A DNA stretch of 64,000 bases from Thiothrix caldifontis (GCF_900107695.1 NZ_FNQP01000007.1:56126-120125); one strand, 5' to 3'; positions 25,512-36,573 are shown, counted from the stretch's first letter. The notes: generated from the letters alone by a model not told the origin. Numbers and translations: made by a program.

Positions 25512-27185
25512 TTAAGCCAACAAGCGATTCACCCCGCTGACCAACGCTTTGATCGACGCAGTAATGATATTGCCGTCAATACCCACGCCGTAACATTCGG
25601 CACTGCTGCCCGCGCCTGCCTGCCGCAACTCGATGAACGCGCAGGCTTGCGCATCACCACCCGCCTCATTGCTTGCGCCGATGGAGCGTTCCTCGTAACT
25701 GCGTACTTGCACCCGAATGCCCGCCCCCTGCAAGGCATGAACTGCCGCATCAATCGGCCCATTGCCCGTACCGGTAAGTTCGTGCTGGATGCCCTCCCGC
25801 TCAATCACCAAACGAACCCCTTGCGCATTACCCTGTTCAAACAAGTGGTGTTCGCAATAACGTACTGGCGTAGCGGTTCCCAAATACGTCGCGGCAAACA
25901 TGCCCCAGATGTCGCTAGCATTCACTTCGCAACCGTGCTGGTCGGTGTGGTCTTTCACCACGCTGGAAAACTCGACCTGCAAGCGGCGCGGCATCACAAT
26001 GCCGTAAGCACTTTCCAGCAAATAGGCAATGCCGCCCTTGCCCGACTGGCTGTTAACGCGAATCACTGAATCGTAACTGCGCCCCACGTCCGCCGGATCA
26101 ATCGGCAAATACGGCACGTTCCAGAACGAATCCGCCGTTTGCACCGCCAAGCCTTTCTTGATCGCATCCTGATGCGAGCCGGAAAATGCGGTAAACACCA
26201 GATCACCTACATACGGGTGACGCGGATGAATCGGCAATTGCGTGCAATATTCCGCCGTCCGCGCCACCGCATTGATGTCGGCAAAGTCCAAACCGGGGGC
26301 AATGCCTTGGGTGTAGAGGTTTAATGCCAAGGTCACGATGTCAACGTTGCCGGTACGTTCGCCGCTGCCGAACAAGCAACCTTCGACCCGATCCGCGCCC
26401 GCCAACAATGCCAATTCGGCGGCGGCAACCGCTGTGCCTCGGTCATTGTGCGGATGCACGCTGAGGATCACGCTGTCGCGGCGGGCAAGCTGGCGGTGCA
26501 TCCATTCAATCTGGTCGGCGTACACATTCGGCGTTGCCATTTCGACCGTCGCGGGCAAGTTGAGGATCACCTGTCTGTCGGGTGTCGCGCCCCACGTGGC
26601 GGTTACGGCATCACACACGTCGCGGGCAAAGTCCAGTTCGGTGGCGCTAAAGGTTTCGGGGCTGTATTCCAACACCCACTCGGTTTCCGGCTGGTCGGTT
26701 GCCAAGTGCTTGATCAATTCCACTGCCGACACTGCCATGCCCAACACATCCGCCTTGCTCATGCCAAACACGGTATCGCGGAACGGCTGGGAAGTGGCGT
26801 TGTAGACATGCACAATCGCCCGCCGTGCGCCGCGCAAAGATTCCATTGTGCGCCGAATCAAGTGTTCCCGTGCCTGCGTCAACACTTCGATGGTGACATC
26901 GGCGGGAATGTGTTTGCCTTCGATCAGCTCGCGCACAAAATCAAAATCGGTTTGCGACGCGGAAGGGAACGCCACCTCGATTTCCTTGAAACCGATGTCG
27001 CAGAGGGTGCGGAACATGCGCATTTTGCGTTCAACATTCATCGGCTCGAACAACGATTGATTGCCGTCGCGCAAATCGGTACTCATCCAGATCGGCGGTT
27101 GGGTAATGGTACGGCTCGGCCATTGGCGGTCAACCAAGGCGACGGGCGGGAATGGCTTATATTTGGTGGCGGGATTCGTCAACAT
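25512..27185 (-). CDS. leuA: 2-isopropylmalate synthase (long form)
   Basis: A 557-residue LeuA that condenses acetyl-CoA with 2-ketoisovalerate, the first committed step of leucine synthesis. The start [20 protein letters not shown] and [15 protein letters not shown] (catalytic region near 35-49) match the long actinobacterial/proteobacterial LeuA2 form. [19 protein letters not shown] holds metal-binding His residues. The C-terminal third is the leucine-sensing LeuA dimer domain. GGAG precedes the ATG. It is divergent from the Lrp-type regulator, which may control it. Confidence 0.96.
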   Translation of the reverse strand: MLTNPATKYKPFPPVALVDRQWPSRTITQPPIWMSTDLRDGNQSLFEPMNVERKMRMFRTLCDIGFKEIEVAFPSASQTDFDFVRELIEGKHIPADVTIEVLTQAREHLIRRTMESLRGARRAIVHVYNATSQPFRDTVFGMSKADVLGMAVSAVELIKHLATDQPETEWVLEYSPETFSATELDFARDVCDAVTATWGATPDRQVILNLPATVEMATPNVYADQIEWMHRQLARRDSVILSVHPHNDRGTAVAAAELALLAGADRVEGCLFGSGERTGNVDIVTLALNLYTQGIAPGLDFADINAVARTAEYCTQLPIHPRHPYVGDLVFTAFSGSHQDAIKKGLAVQTADSFWNVPYLPIDPADVGRSYDSVIRVNSQSGKGGIAYLLESAYGIVMPRRLQVEFSSVVKDHTDQHGCEVNASDIWGMFAATYLGTATPVRYCEHHLFEQGNAQGVRLVIEREGIQHELTGTGNGPIDAAVHALQGAGIRVQVRSYEERSIGASNEAGGDAQACAFIELRQAGAGSSAECYGVGIDGNIITASIKALVSGVNRLLA

Positions 27186-27314
27186 GGCAATCTGCTCCGG
27201 TAAGTAATGCAGATAGCTTAAAAGAAACGGCGTGGCAGGCGATTGCGTTTTGCGGGGTAAAAACCTATCGTATTAGCAGTAAATTGCTTAGATCAACTCA
27301 CTAATGGAATAACC

Positions 27315-27812
27315 ATGCAACTTGACCGCTACGACTGGCACATCCTGCAAGTGTTGCAAGACAACGGCTGCATCAGTAATCAGGACTTGGCTGACCGCAT
27401 TGGGCTTTCGCCCTCACCCTGTTTGCGGCGGGTACGGCTGTTGCAAGAGGCAGGTTTCATCACCGGCTATCGGGCGTTGCTGGATGCGAAAAAGCTCGGT
27501 CTGTCGCTGATGGCGTTAATCCACATTTCGATGGATCAGCATACGCCAGAACGTTTCGACACTTTCGAGGCACGTATCGCCGACATTCCAGAAATACTCG
27601 AATGCCTGCTGATCACGGGGCAATCCGCTGATTACCAGCTCAAGGTGGTGGTGAAGGATATGGATGCCTATCAGGAATTGTTGCTCAACCGCATTACGCG
27701 CATACCGGGGGTGAGTGGGGTGCATTCCAGCTTTGTGTTGCGGCGGGTGGTTGATAAGACCGCGTTGCCTATTGCTACCGCGTTAACCGCCGTCATTACG
27801 TCCCGCGCATAA
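27315..27812 (+). CDS. Lrp/AsnC family transcription regulator
   Basis: The 165-residue protein has an N-terminal helix-turn-helix (LDRYDWHILQVLQDNGCISN to LADRIGLSPSPCLRRVRLL, about 3-46) and a C-terminal RAM ligand-binding domain (about 65-150, ending in GVSGVHSSFVLRRVV). It lies divergent from leuA with 129 bases between starts, suggesting amino-acid-responsive control of leucine synthesis. Its 3' end overlaps the convergent Fic-like gene by 17 bases. Confidence 0.9.
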   Translation: MQLDRYDWHILQVLQDNGCISNQDLADRIGLSPSPCLRRVRLLQEAGFITGYRALLDAKKLGLSLMALIHISMDQHTPERFDTFEARIADIPEILECLLITGQSADYQLKVVVKDMDAYQELLLNRITRIPGVSGVHSSFVLRRVVDKTALPIATALTAVITSRA

Positions 27813-28500
27813 TCCTCAGTACCCGCTCATCCATGCACGAACGCATAAACGCATTCATCGCGGTTTCATCCCCTGAACCATAAAACGCCAGCATCAAGGT
27901 GTTGAATTCCAATTGGCGTTTGGCGGGCAGATTGATCGCGGGGTAGCCGTGTTGGAGCAAATGCCCGTTCATCATGAAACGCCCCATGCGCTTGTTCACA
28001 TCGTAGAAAAACTGGCAACGTGCCATCGTCAGGAAAATGTGAATGGCTTGGTCGTAAATGTCGTCGATGTGGGTAAGGTCGGCAATCATTGCCTCGAAAC
28101 GGGCGGGCAATTCGGCGACGGGGGGCGGCATGTAATCTGTTCCCGCGATGAAAACACCACCGGAGCGGAAGCGTCCCCATTCCAAAGCTTCTTCTTTGCC
28201 CGCAGCAGCATGGAGTGCGCAGGCTTTTTCGGCAGAAACCACGAATTCGCCGCGTTCGAGCCAGCTAAACAATAGTCGCCATGCGTTGCCTTGGTTGACG
28301 GTGATTTGCTGGTCGGAAAGTTTGTGTCCGCCCACGGTGATGCCGTCCAGCAGGGTTTGGACTTCTGGCAAGGTCATGTTGATGCCTTCCAGATTGACCG
28401 CATCGCAGACGAATTCGCTGAGTTGGCGTTTTGCCAGCATTAGTGCGGTGGCGGGGTTGGGGGGAATTTGCCAGTGGGTGTCTTGCATGGGTGTTCTCAT
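27796..28500 (-). CDS. Fic-family protein lacking the catalytic His
   Basis: The 234-residue protein has a Fic fold with an N-terminal LSEFVCDAVNLEGINMTLPE segment and a central helix carrying the Fic loop. The canonical HxFx(D/E)GNxRxxR reads here QFFYDVNKRMGR (about 163-174). The catalytic His is Gln and the invariant Gly is Val, while the Asn, Lys and both Arg residues are kept. Related Fic proteins with a QFFYDVNKR-type loop exist, so this may be a subfamily rather than a mutant, but classical AMP transfer is doubtful. Its start is 4 bases after the stop of the Roco gene, so the two form an operon. Confidence 0.82.
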   Translation of the reverse strand: MRTPMQDTHWQIPPNPATALMLAKRQLSEFVCDAVNLEGINMTLPEVQTLLDGITVGGHKLSDQQITVNQGNAWRLLFSWLERGEFVVSAEKACALHAAAGKEEALEWGRFRSGGVFIAGTDYMPPPVAELPARFEAMIADLTHIDDIYDQAIHIFLTMARCQFFYDVNKRMGRFMMNGHLLQHGYPAINLPAKRQLEFNTLMLAFYGSGDETAMNAFMRSCMDERVLRIMRGT

Positions 28501-28504
28501 GACG

Positions 28505-31078
28505 TTAAAGGCTGCCCTGAATAGAGGTTAGCACAGCACCGATGTCGTCTTGGTGTTTGGCTACGAACTCGCCAATTTTGCTGGCATCGTCGGTGAAACC
28601 TGCAATTTGTTTGACTCCTCCGATAAAACGGCTTAGCAGCGACTGGGTTTTTTCTGTGGGTTGTTCTGCATCGGCTTCGACCACATCTTGCATTTTGACG
28701 ACGGCTTTGGTGATGTCTTTGGGGAGCTTGTGTTCGAGCATTTCATCTAGCACGGTGCTGATGATTTGGCGTTGGTCGGCTGTTACCGTGATGATGGTAT
28801 TGTCCGAATGGGATTTTTGGGTGTTATGGTCGCCGATGATTAATTGTGAGCCATCACCTACTTGGATGTTGATTTTACTTGCCATTTCTCTAACCTTAAT
28901 AAAAAAATCACGATAACTGTCAATTTGACTTAATACATCAATTAAGCCTTCGCTAGAATGTACTGAAAACATTTGTTTATTATATAAAACTGATGGATTG
29001 ATTTGTTCGATTCTTATGCCATTGGCACTAACAACGATGGATTTTAAATGCGTATAAAATACACCAAGCAATTTAGAGAAATTTTGTAAATTTCCGGTGA
29101 GTGTTAGTTCAATTATGTTTTTCCTCATAAAATATTGCACTACAGCTTGACTATCATAGGTATGAAGTATGAATCCATGTCGCCAAATGTCATTTGTACT
29201 AATAATGCCAATCTCATTTTGAGAGTTAAATAAGCAACTAACTAAACGAGCATGTAAGCCAATAGGTAAATAAGGCAAGTCGAAACGTATAATTATACGT
29301 TTCTGCTTGGATAATAGTTTTACCGCTTTTGATGGTTCATCTGCTGTGCTTGCATCAGGAAAAAAATAATAACTATCTTTATTTATTGTTATTTTGTGGC
29401 ATAAGTCTCGTTCTTGCATGAAATCAAGTAAATACTCCAAATAGTCTTCGGAAAGTTCTCCATCAACTGCATCGACTAATTCACTCCAGCATAAAACGCC
29501 ATTAGCTCTACGTAGCTTTTGTAAATATAATAGCTGATAGGTGGTATCTATTGCCCATGCTGGTTTTAAGCAGTAACGATTATTGGTGTTAGATAGTTTA
29601 AATAAAAATCCTAATTGTTCTAATTGATTGGTAGTGCTTTTCATGTGCTTTGTATTCTTGCTTTTATCTATAATCAGATTGTACAGTGCTTTTTCTCGAA
29701 TAAATATCTGTTCCTCATGCAACATTGTCAATGCTTGCTGTACATTCAGTGTTTCCTTCATGATCATCTTTTGGCTGTCTAAGCATCTCTTTGCTAAGGT
29801 ATTAACCAATTTATTAAACTCTGTTGTATCTGTATCAAGAAAAGAGAAATGGAAAAAACTATCTGGTTGAAGTAAGTCAGGAAACTCACGAAGCAACCGA
29901 ACCTTATTCTGGTAAATGTCACAGTGTTCATACCAATTGGTAACCAATAATACATTTGCTTGTGATCCTGCCAAATGACGTATTTGATACAGCCATTCAT
30001 CTGGTGCTTGCTCATGTCTGCTATCAACAACTAATATATAGACACAGTTTTCATGTAAAAACGCACTATGTAATCCATGAAAAATAGTTTGACCACCAAA
30101 GTCCCATATAAATAAGTCTAGTTTGTTGTCGTCTATTTTTAATGATGGAAATGTCTTCTGTAAGTTTAATGAATGATTTTGTAAATAGTTAATTCCCAGT
30201 GTTCCAGCAATATTTCTGAGTTGTCCGTAATCACTCACAAGTCCTTGCAAACGATCAGCTAAAAAACTTTTTCCTGCTCCACCAGAACCGAGTAATAAAA
30301 CGCGAACGGCATGAACTTTTTCGATACTTTCTCCGTCTATAATCACACGATAAAGTAATTCAGAATTACTGGCGATTGTTTCAGATAAATTAGCGGAGTA
30401 GTTTTTTATGTGCGAACCTACTAAGTGGCCCTTCCAGAGAAGGTTTAAGTCATTTGCTAAAAACCCCAAACCTAGTTTTTGTAAATCTATGGTTAGATTT
30501 GAAATCCATTCTTGAATTTTTTCGCATTCAGTGTTTACTCTCCATAATGGTTCTGTGAAGTGTTGGTTGTTTATAGTTTTTTTATTTTGACGACAAAGAA
30601 ATAGATAGTCTGAGTAAGCAGATTCACTTGCTACCGTTCCAAAAGAAATCATGGCTGTACGTGCAGTTTCAGCAGCAGCTCTCGCTGCTGCCTTAGCATC
30701 AGCACAGGCAATTTGTGAAACGGCATAAGCGGCTACACTTGCTCTCACTGCACTACTAATAATATTTATATCTATATGCACCGCTCGAAAAGCAATGGCG
30801 ACATCTGAAGCAGATATATCTATATATGCTGGAATATAACTTTGTTGGCTATTGTTGTGATTAAAAGTTGATTTATTATCTATCAAAATAAAAGGGGTAC
30901 GGCAAGTTGCATAAACATGACGGACTGTATCTGTAGGCCATATTTTCTGCAAAGATATACTTCCTAATGCAGGCAATGTGCGCAGCATATTTCGCCACGC
31001 ATACCATATCAGTGCATTGTGCCCTTTTTCATGATAGAGCGCCTCAAGTTCCTCTTTTGTTGGGAGGGGGGATACCAT
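28505..31078 (-). CDS. Roc-COR (Roco) GTPase with novel flanking domains
   Basis: This 857-residue protein has four parts. Residues about 1-100 start TKEELEALYHEKGHNALIWY. An Ala-rich helical segment follows (about 108-148, ADAKAAARAAAETARTAM). The Roc GTPase domain (about 255-430) has P-loop GSGGAGKS (264-271) and switch II DFGGQ (326-330). It shows LLVTNWYEH where NKxD is expected, so G4 is degenerate. A winged-helix/COR region (about 500-690) contains FDLPYLPIGLHARL and IWRHGFIL. The C terminus has INIQVGDGSQLIIGDHN and a helical tail. No leucine-rich repeats or kinase are fused. The gene is clearly richer in A and T than its neighbours, suggesting recent transfer. It is followed at 4 bases by the Fic-like gene. 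Confidence 0.85.
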   Translation of the reverse strand: MVSPLPTKEELEALYHEKGHNALIWYAWRNMLRTLPALGSISLQKIWPTDTVRHVYATCRTPFILIDNKSTFNHNNSQQSYIPAYIDISASDVAIAFRAVHIDINIISSAVRASVAAYAVSQIACADAKAAARAAAETARTAMISFGTVASESAYSDYLFLCRQNKKTINNQHFTEPLWRVNTECEKIQEWISNLTIDLQKLGLGFLANDLNLLWKGHLVGSHIKNYSANLSETIASNSELLYRVIIDGESIEKVHAVRVLLLGSGGAGKSFLADRLQGLVSDYGQLRNIAGTLGINYLQNHSLNLQKTFPSLKIDDNKLDLFIWDFGGQTIFHGLHSAFLHENCVYILVVDSRHEQAPDEWLYQIRHLAGSQANVLLVTNWYEHCDIYQNKVRLLREFPDLLQPDSFFHFSFLDTDTTEFNKLVNTLAKRCLDSQKMIMKETLNVQQALTMLHEEQIFIREKALYNLIIDKSKNTKHMKSTTNQLEQLGFLFKLSNTNNRYCLKPAWAIDTTYQLLYLQKLRRANGVLCWSELVDAVDGELSEDYLEYLLDFMQERDLCHKITINKDSYYFFPDASTADEPSKAVKLLSKQKRIIIRFDLPYLPIGLHARLVSCLFNSQNEIGIISTNDIWRHGFILHTYDSQAVVQYFMRKNIIELTLTGNLQNFSKLLGVFYTHLKSIVVSANGIRIEQINPSVLYNKQMFSVHSSEGLIDVLSQIDSYRDFFIKVREMASKINIQVGDGSQLIIGDHNTQKSHSDNTIITVTADQRQIISTVLDEMLEHKLPKDITKAVVKMQDVVEADAEQPTEKTQSLLSRFIGGVKQIAGFTDDASKIGEFVAKHQDDIGAVLTSIQGSL

Positions 31079-31080
31079 AC

Positions 31081-31194
31081 ATGCCCGTTGTTTTAGTTAG
31101 GGAAGATGGAGAGATTTTGGCACGGATGGGGAAAGAATTCAGCATCAATCCCATAGCGACAACTGACAGCATATCAGCTATCATAACATCATGA
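31081..31194 (+). CDS. Possible 37-aa protein overlapping the PIN toxin start
   Basis: The small frame (MPVVLVREDGEILARMGKEF...) is preceded by a purine-rich GGGAGGGGGG stretch. It ends at a TGA that overlaps the PIN gene's ATG as ATGA. The overlap suggests translational coupling and either a tiny real gene or the tail of a lost one. Its start faces the Roco gene start (31078) head-on with two bases between. I do not recognise it. Confidence 0.35.
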   Translation: MPVVLVREDGEILARMGKEFSINPIATTDSISAIITS

Positions 31195-31625
31195 TTACCG
31201 CCGTTATCGACACCAATGTTTTCATTTCCGCCCTGATGAAGGCTGACACCGCGCCACGCGCATTGTTGCGCCGCTGCCTGTTGGGGCAAGTACAGCCATT
31301 GATCGGTAACGCCCTGTATTCGGAATACGAAGACATCATGGCGCGGGAGCATGTGTTCACCACCAGTGCCGTAACAGCGGATGAGCGCGAAACACTGTTT
31401 GACGCTTTCGTTTCTCGATGCCAGTGGGTCAATATCTATTATCGGTGGCGACCAAACCTTCAGGATGAGGCAGACAATCACCTCATGGAACTTGCCATCG
31501 CAGGCAATGCCCAATGGCTGATTACAGGCAACACCCGCGATTTTCGGCAACATGAACTGCAATTTCCTGACATTCGGATAACAACCGTGACGGAATTTCT
31601 GCAAACACTACAGGAGGCAAACTAA
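31191..31625 (+). CDS. PIN-domain toxin (COG1569/TIGR00305 type)
   Basis: A 144-residue PIN nuclease: AVIDTNVFISALM gives the first acidic residue, LIGNALYSEYEDIM the conserved Glu region, and WLITGNTRDF the late Asp. This matches the putative toxin group TIGR00305. PIN toxins cleave tRNA, rRNA or mRNA. The stop overlaps the downstream antitoxin start as TAATG. The toxin-first order is opposite to most VapBC pairs. Confidence 0.88.
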   Translation: MITAVIDTNVFISALMKADTAPRALLRRCLLGQVQPLIGNALYSEYEDIMAREHVFTTSAVTADERETLFDAFVSRCQWVNIYYRWRPNLQDEADNHLMELAIAGNAQWLITGNTRDFRQHELQFPDIRITTVTEFLQTLQEAN

Positions 31626-31855
31626 TGGCAACCATGACAATCCGTCTACCTGACGAACAACACAACCGCCTAAAAATATTGGCAACCCGTCGCGGCGTGA
31701 GCCTGAACAAGCTGATGGAAGAATTCGCCATCCGCATCCTCACCGAAACGGATGCCGAAACCCGTTTCCGCCTACGCGCAGCGCGTGGCAATGTCGCGGC
31801 AGGCTTGGCTATCCTCGATAAATTGGACAAGCACTTCGCTCAAACAGAGAAATAA
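31625..31855 (+). CDS. Ribbon-helix-helix antitoxin
   Basis: A 76-residue protein with the CopG/HicB-like pattern MTIRLPDEQHNRLKILATRR and then GVSLNKLMEEF. It should bind the preceding PIN toxin and repress the operon. The coupled TAATG junction and the AGGAGG site upstream support co-translation. Confidence 0.85.
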   Translation: MATMTIRLPDEQHNRLKILATRRGVSLNKLMEEFAIRILTETDAETRFRLRAARGNVAAGLAILDKLDKHFAQTEK

Positions 31856-31905
31856 TCCTGTTCGTGGTGGATGTGCATCTGCCACAGCAAAAAGCAGCGT
31901 GAGGC

Positions 31906-33096
31906 TCAATACAAAAACCCAAACAACCACAGCGGAATCTTCCCCTCCCCCCCAACTTCCAGCCCATCCGCCACCACCCACGCCGCCGTTTCATCCTTAA
32001 TCTGCTTCTTCGTTTTGGATTTGCCACCAAACTCAAACACATACTGCCCATCGACCAGAAAATCCCCACTTTTGGGATAATTCAACGTATGGTGGTAAGA
32101 CAGCATCGAAGCAAAAAACGTCTCGCGCAGCGTCCACGCTTTGGGCTGGTTGCAAAACACGGCAAACAGATTGGTATTATCCAGATACAGCTTTTCCGGC
32201 TTGGAAATAATGCTGACCCCGCTGGACTTCGCCCCCAACAAGCGCAACAACCCCGCCGCCTGCAACAAACCAAGGTATTTGTAGAGGGTTTTCTGGTTCA
32301 GCTCCACCGCGCCGCACAGCTTGGACACATTGATGTCGTAAGGCTCGCTTTGGCACAACATCACCATCAGTTTTTTCAGCGCATTCACCTTGTCGTAGTC
32401 AATCGGGTAAAGCGCGGGGATGTCCGTCTCGATCACCTGCATCGACGCATTCAGCAAGCGTAGCAAATAGGTTGAACCCGCCTCGCGGTAAAACGGGTAA
32501 GCACCGTGTTCCAGATACGCGGGTAAATACGCCAAGGGTTTGATGCGGCTGACGGTTTCCTGTGCCAGTTGCGGGTGATGTTGGAGCAGGGTATCCAGCG
32601 TCACCGCCTCAAAGGTTTCACCCGTTTCCAATTCCAGAAATTCGCTGAATGACAACACCGGCAAACGGTACAACATCGCCCGACGGCTCAAATCCGCCTT
32701 GGCATTGTCAATGGCGGTTGCTGATGAACCCGTGAAGATAACCTTGAGGTTGAAATAGCTGTCGAAAATCAGCTTAAGGTCACGCTCGAAATGTTGGCAC
32801 TTGTGGATTTCGTCGATGATGAGTAACTCACCGCCAATTTTCTGGAATTCATCGGCAATGGTAAACAGCCCGTGCTGCCCGACCAAAGGGTGATCAGCAA
32901 TCACATACAGCACCTTGGTTTCACGCGCCACGGACTTGAGGTATTGCAGCAGCAAGGTGGTTTTACCCGCCCCGCGTGCGCCCATGATACCGATCAAGCG
33001 TTGCGAAAAGTCGATTTGCCGGAACAGGAAACGCTGGTAATCCGGCAGCTTTTGCGTCCTGATTTGACTGGAAAGGTGCTGTAGTGGCTCAATCAT
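31906..33096 (-). CDS. AAA_14/DUF4143 ATPase (copy 2)
   Basis: The 396-residue protein has Walker A GARGAGKTT (about 39-47), Walker B LLIIDEIHK (about 90-98) and a sensor FTGSSA. The C-terminal DUF4143-like region includes LSRRAMLYRLPVLSFSEFLE and a YVFEFGGKSKTKKQ segment that could be a nuclease-like core. It is more distant from copies 1 and 3 than they are from each other. It is divergent from copy 3 across 154 bases. Confidence 0.87.
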   Translation of the reverse strand: MIEPLQHLSSQIRTQKLPDYQRFLFRQIDFSQRLIGIMGARGAGKTTLLLQYLKSVARETKVLYVIADHPLVGQHGLFTIADEFQKIGGELLIIDEIHKCQHFERDLKLIFDSYFNLKVIFTGSSATAIDNAKADLSRRAMLYRLPVLSFSEFLELETGETFEAVTLDTLLQHHPQLAQETVSRIKPLAYLPAYLEHGAYPFYREAGSTYLLRLLNASMQVIETDIPALYPIDYDKVNALKKLMVMLCQSEPYDINVSKLCGAVELNQKTLYKYLGLLQAAGLLRLLGAKSSGVSIISKPEKLYLDNTNLFAVFCNQPKAWTLRETFFASMLSYHHTLNYPKSGDFLVDGQYVFEFGGKSKTKKQIKDETAAWVVADGLEVGGEGKIPLWLFGFLY

Positions 33097-33122
33097 CTTA
33101 CTGTGATACCTGCTTTCATGTG

Positions 33123-33154
33123 ATTTTTTAGTATTATAATGCTAAAAATTACCA
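33123..33154. promoter_or_regulatory. AT-rich near-palindrome in the divergent ATPase gap
   Basis: TTTTTAGTATT and AATGCTAAAAA form an imperfect inverted repeat around a TATAAT-like core, between the two divergently transcribed ATPase genes. It is a candidate shared promoter/operator. Confidence 0.35.
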
Positions 33155-33230
33155 GTGTCTTGTCGAGCTGTAGAGAATTTGCCTCTTTCAACCACTTTAA
33201 TACACTTTCTACATTAAGATGTTACACTTT

Positions 33231-33247
33231 AATGCAAGGAGTGCATT
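33231..33247 (+). promoter_or_regulatory. Hairpin with the Shine-Dalgarno sequence in its loop
   Basis: AATGCA-AGGAG-TGCATT places the AGGAG ribosome binding site of the gene at 33251 in the loop of a 6-bp perfect stem that ends three bases before the ATG. Such a fold would modulate initiation. Confidence 0.45.
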
Positions 33248-33250
33248 ATC

Positions 33251-34650
33251 ATGTTCCATCGTCAAGCCGTCACCGACATTATCCGCTGGTATCAGCAACC
33301 CCAACGCAAGCCGCTGGTCATCCGTGGCGCACGCCAAGTGGGGAAAACCACCGCCGTGCGTCTGGCAGGCGCACAACTCGGCATTCCGGTCATTGAAATC
33401 AACCTCGAACGCCACGCCGAGCTCGAAACCCTGTTTCGCCGCTACCAAATCGACGAGCTGCTGTTCAATTTCGCCCTGATCACCGGGGAACAAATAACCC
33501 CCAACAAACCCCTGATCCTGTTTCTGGACGAAGCGCAAGCCACCCCCGCAGCCTACGCCTGCCTGCGCTATTTCTGGGAAGACATGCCCAATCTTGCGGT
33601 CATCCTCACCGGCTCATTACTCGATCAAGTGTTGAATGACTACAAGCTACCCAGCCCGGTGGGGCGGATTGAGCCGTATTTCATGGGCGCATTGCGTTTC
33701 GACGAGTTTCTGCAAGCCATCGGTGCAGACAAGGAATTGCGGGCGCTGGACATGCTCACCGCCAGCAATATGCATTTGATTCCCGACAGCCTGCACGAAA
33801 AACTGCTGGGGCTGGTGCGCCGTTACACCCTGACAGGTGGAATGCCGCATTGCGTGCAATTGGGGCTGGATACGGGTTTCAGCCATGCCGACATCCTCAA
33901 ATACCAAACTTCATTGCTGCAAACTTATCGGGATGATTTTGCCAAATACCGGGGTTCACAAACCGCGCTGACCTTGAACGCTTTTTTCAACGGCATTCTG
34001 GGACAAGTCGGGCAACAGTTTTCCCACAAACAAGCCAATGAACTCGCCATCACCAGCAGCGGCGACAACCGCCAGTTGAATACCGCCATTGAACATTTCC
34101 TTGCCGCTCGCCTGTTTTACCGCGTACTACACAGCCAAGCGGATGCCGTACCCTTGGGGGCTGAAACCAAAATCCGCATCAGCAAATTCCTGTTTATTGA
34201 CATTGGCTTACTGCTGGCAGCACAAGGCATTCCTGCCCAAAGTATCCTGCAAGCCCCGCTGGAAATGGCAGGGCGTGGCACGCTGGCAGAACAATTTGTC
34301 GGGCAGCAATTACTGTATGCCAAACCCGCTTACATCAACCCGGAACTGTATTACTGGCAACCGCCCAAAGCCGAAGGTCAGGCAGAAGTCGATTTCCTCT
34401 ACACCCACGGCAATGAAATTATTCCGGTGGAAGTGAAGGCAGGCAGCAGTGGCACGATCAAATCGCTGCAATCCTTTGTGTTCAAAAAGCAAGCCAAACG
34501 TGCGGTACGCATCAGTTCCGCCAAACCCTCGGTCGATAAATTGGAAGCCAAATCCAATGGGCAAGGCCGCCCGTTCCAATTGTTGAATATCCCGTTTTAT
34601 CTGGTGAATCGCTTGGATGCTTTGCTCGGCTCAACAACAGGAAACGCGCC

Positions 34651-34654
<4 letters not shown>
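33251..34654 (+). CDS. AAA_14/DUF4143 ATPase (copy 3), coupled to rtcR
   Basis: The 467-residue ATPase begins MFHRQAVTDIIRWYQQPQRK and has Walker A GARQVGKTT (about 26-34), Walker B LILFLDEAQ (about 88-96) and sensor ILTGSLLDQVL. The DUF4143 half ends with AEVDFLYTHGNEIIPVEVKA, a PD-(D/E)xK-like core. Its stop overlaps the rtcR start as ATGA, so the two are translationally coupled. This is an unusual partner for rtcR. The RBS lies in a hairpin loop. Confidence 0.9.
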
Positions 34655-36243
<1,589 letters not shown>

Positions 36244-36245
36244 GG

Positions 36246-36506
36246 CTATTTTGTGCCACTCAATGCTTGCACTTCCGCAATCGCGGGTGCTGCACCTTCG
36301 AGTTCAAATTGTGGCGGAAAGGATTCGCGCACACTTAACACATTCAATTGCCCCGCTCTTTCAAGGCTACGAATTTTCGTTTCAACTGGATCAGGTTGTG
36401 CAGTCGTACCGTGAACAGTAGCGCGAACAGTCGCAGCAGTGTCAGTCGGTGGGGTGCAAGCACCTAGGGTAGCAAGGCAGAACACCAATAGGCTGAGAGT
36501 TTTCAT
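36246..36506 (-). CDS. Small lipoprotein, 86 aa
   Basis: The ATG at 36506 is preceded by AAGGA six bases upstream. An ATG at 36512 has no room for a site. The signal peptide ends in the lipobox LATLGAC, with the lipidated Cys followed by TPPTDTAATVRA. The mature part of about 68 residues is Ala/Glu-rich with no recognised domain. It lies downstream of maeB on the same strand but is separated from it by a hairpin. It is convergent with rtcR, with two bases between the stops. Confidence 0.7.
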   Translation of the reverse strand: MKTLSLLVFCLATLGACTPPTDTAATVRATVHGTTAQPDPVETKIRSLERAGQLNVLSVRESFPPQFELEGAAPAIAEVQALSGTK

Positions 36507-36528
36507 GACCATTCCTTGTTGGGGGGGA

Positions 36529-36556
36529 GTAGAGACGCAAAATCTTGCGTCTCTAC
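36529..36556. repeat. Perfect 12-bp inverted repeat after maeB
   Basis: GTAGAGACGCAA and TTGCGTCTCTAC flank a 4-base AATC loop. No T-run follows on the minus strand, so it is not a classical terminator. It resembles short dispersed palindromes and would form a strong hairpin in the maeB 3' region. Confidence 0.8.
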
Positions 36557-36573
36557 GGTGGCGTTGTCAAACC

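Noticed and set aside
26448-27203. A 251-codon plus-strand open frame opposite leuA
   Set aside because: It is antisense to a conserved enzyme, has low-complexity composition and no ribosome site.
34310-34579. Minus-strand frames within the ATPase and rtcR genes
   Set aside because: They are antisense to genes with clear domain matches and lack start signals.
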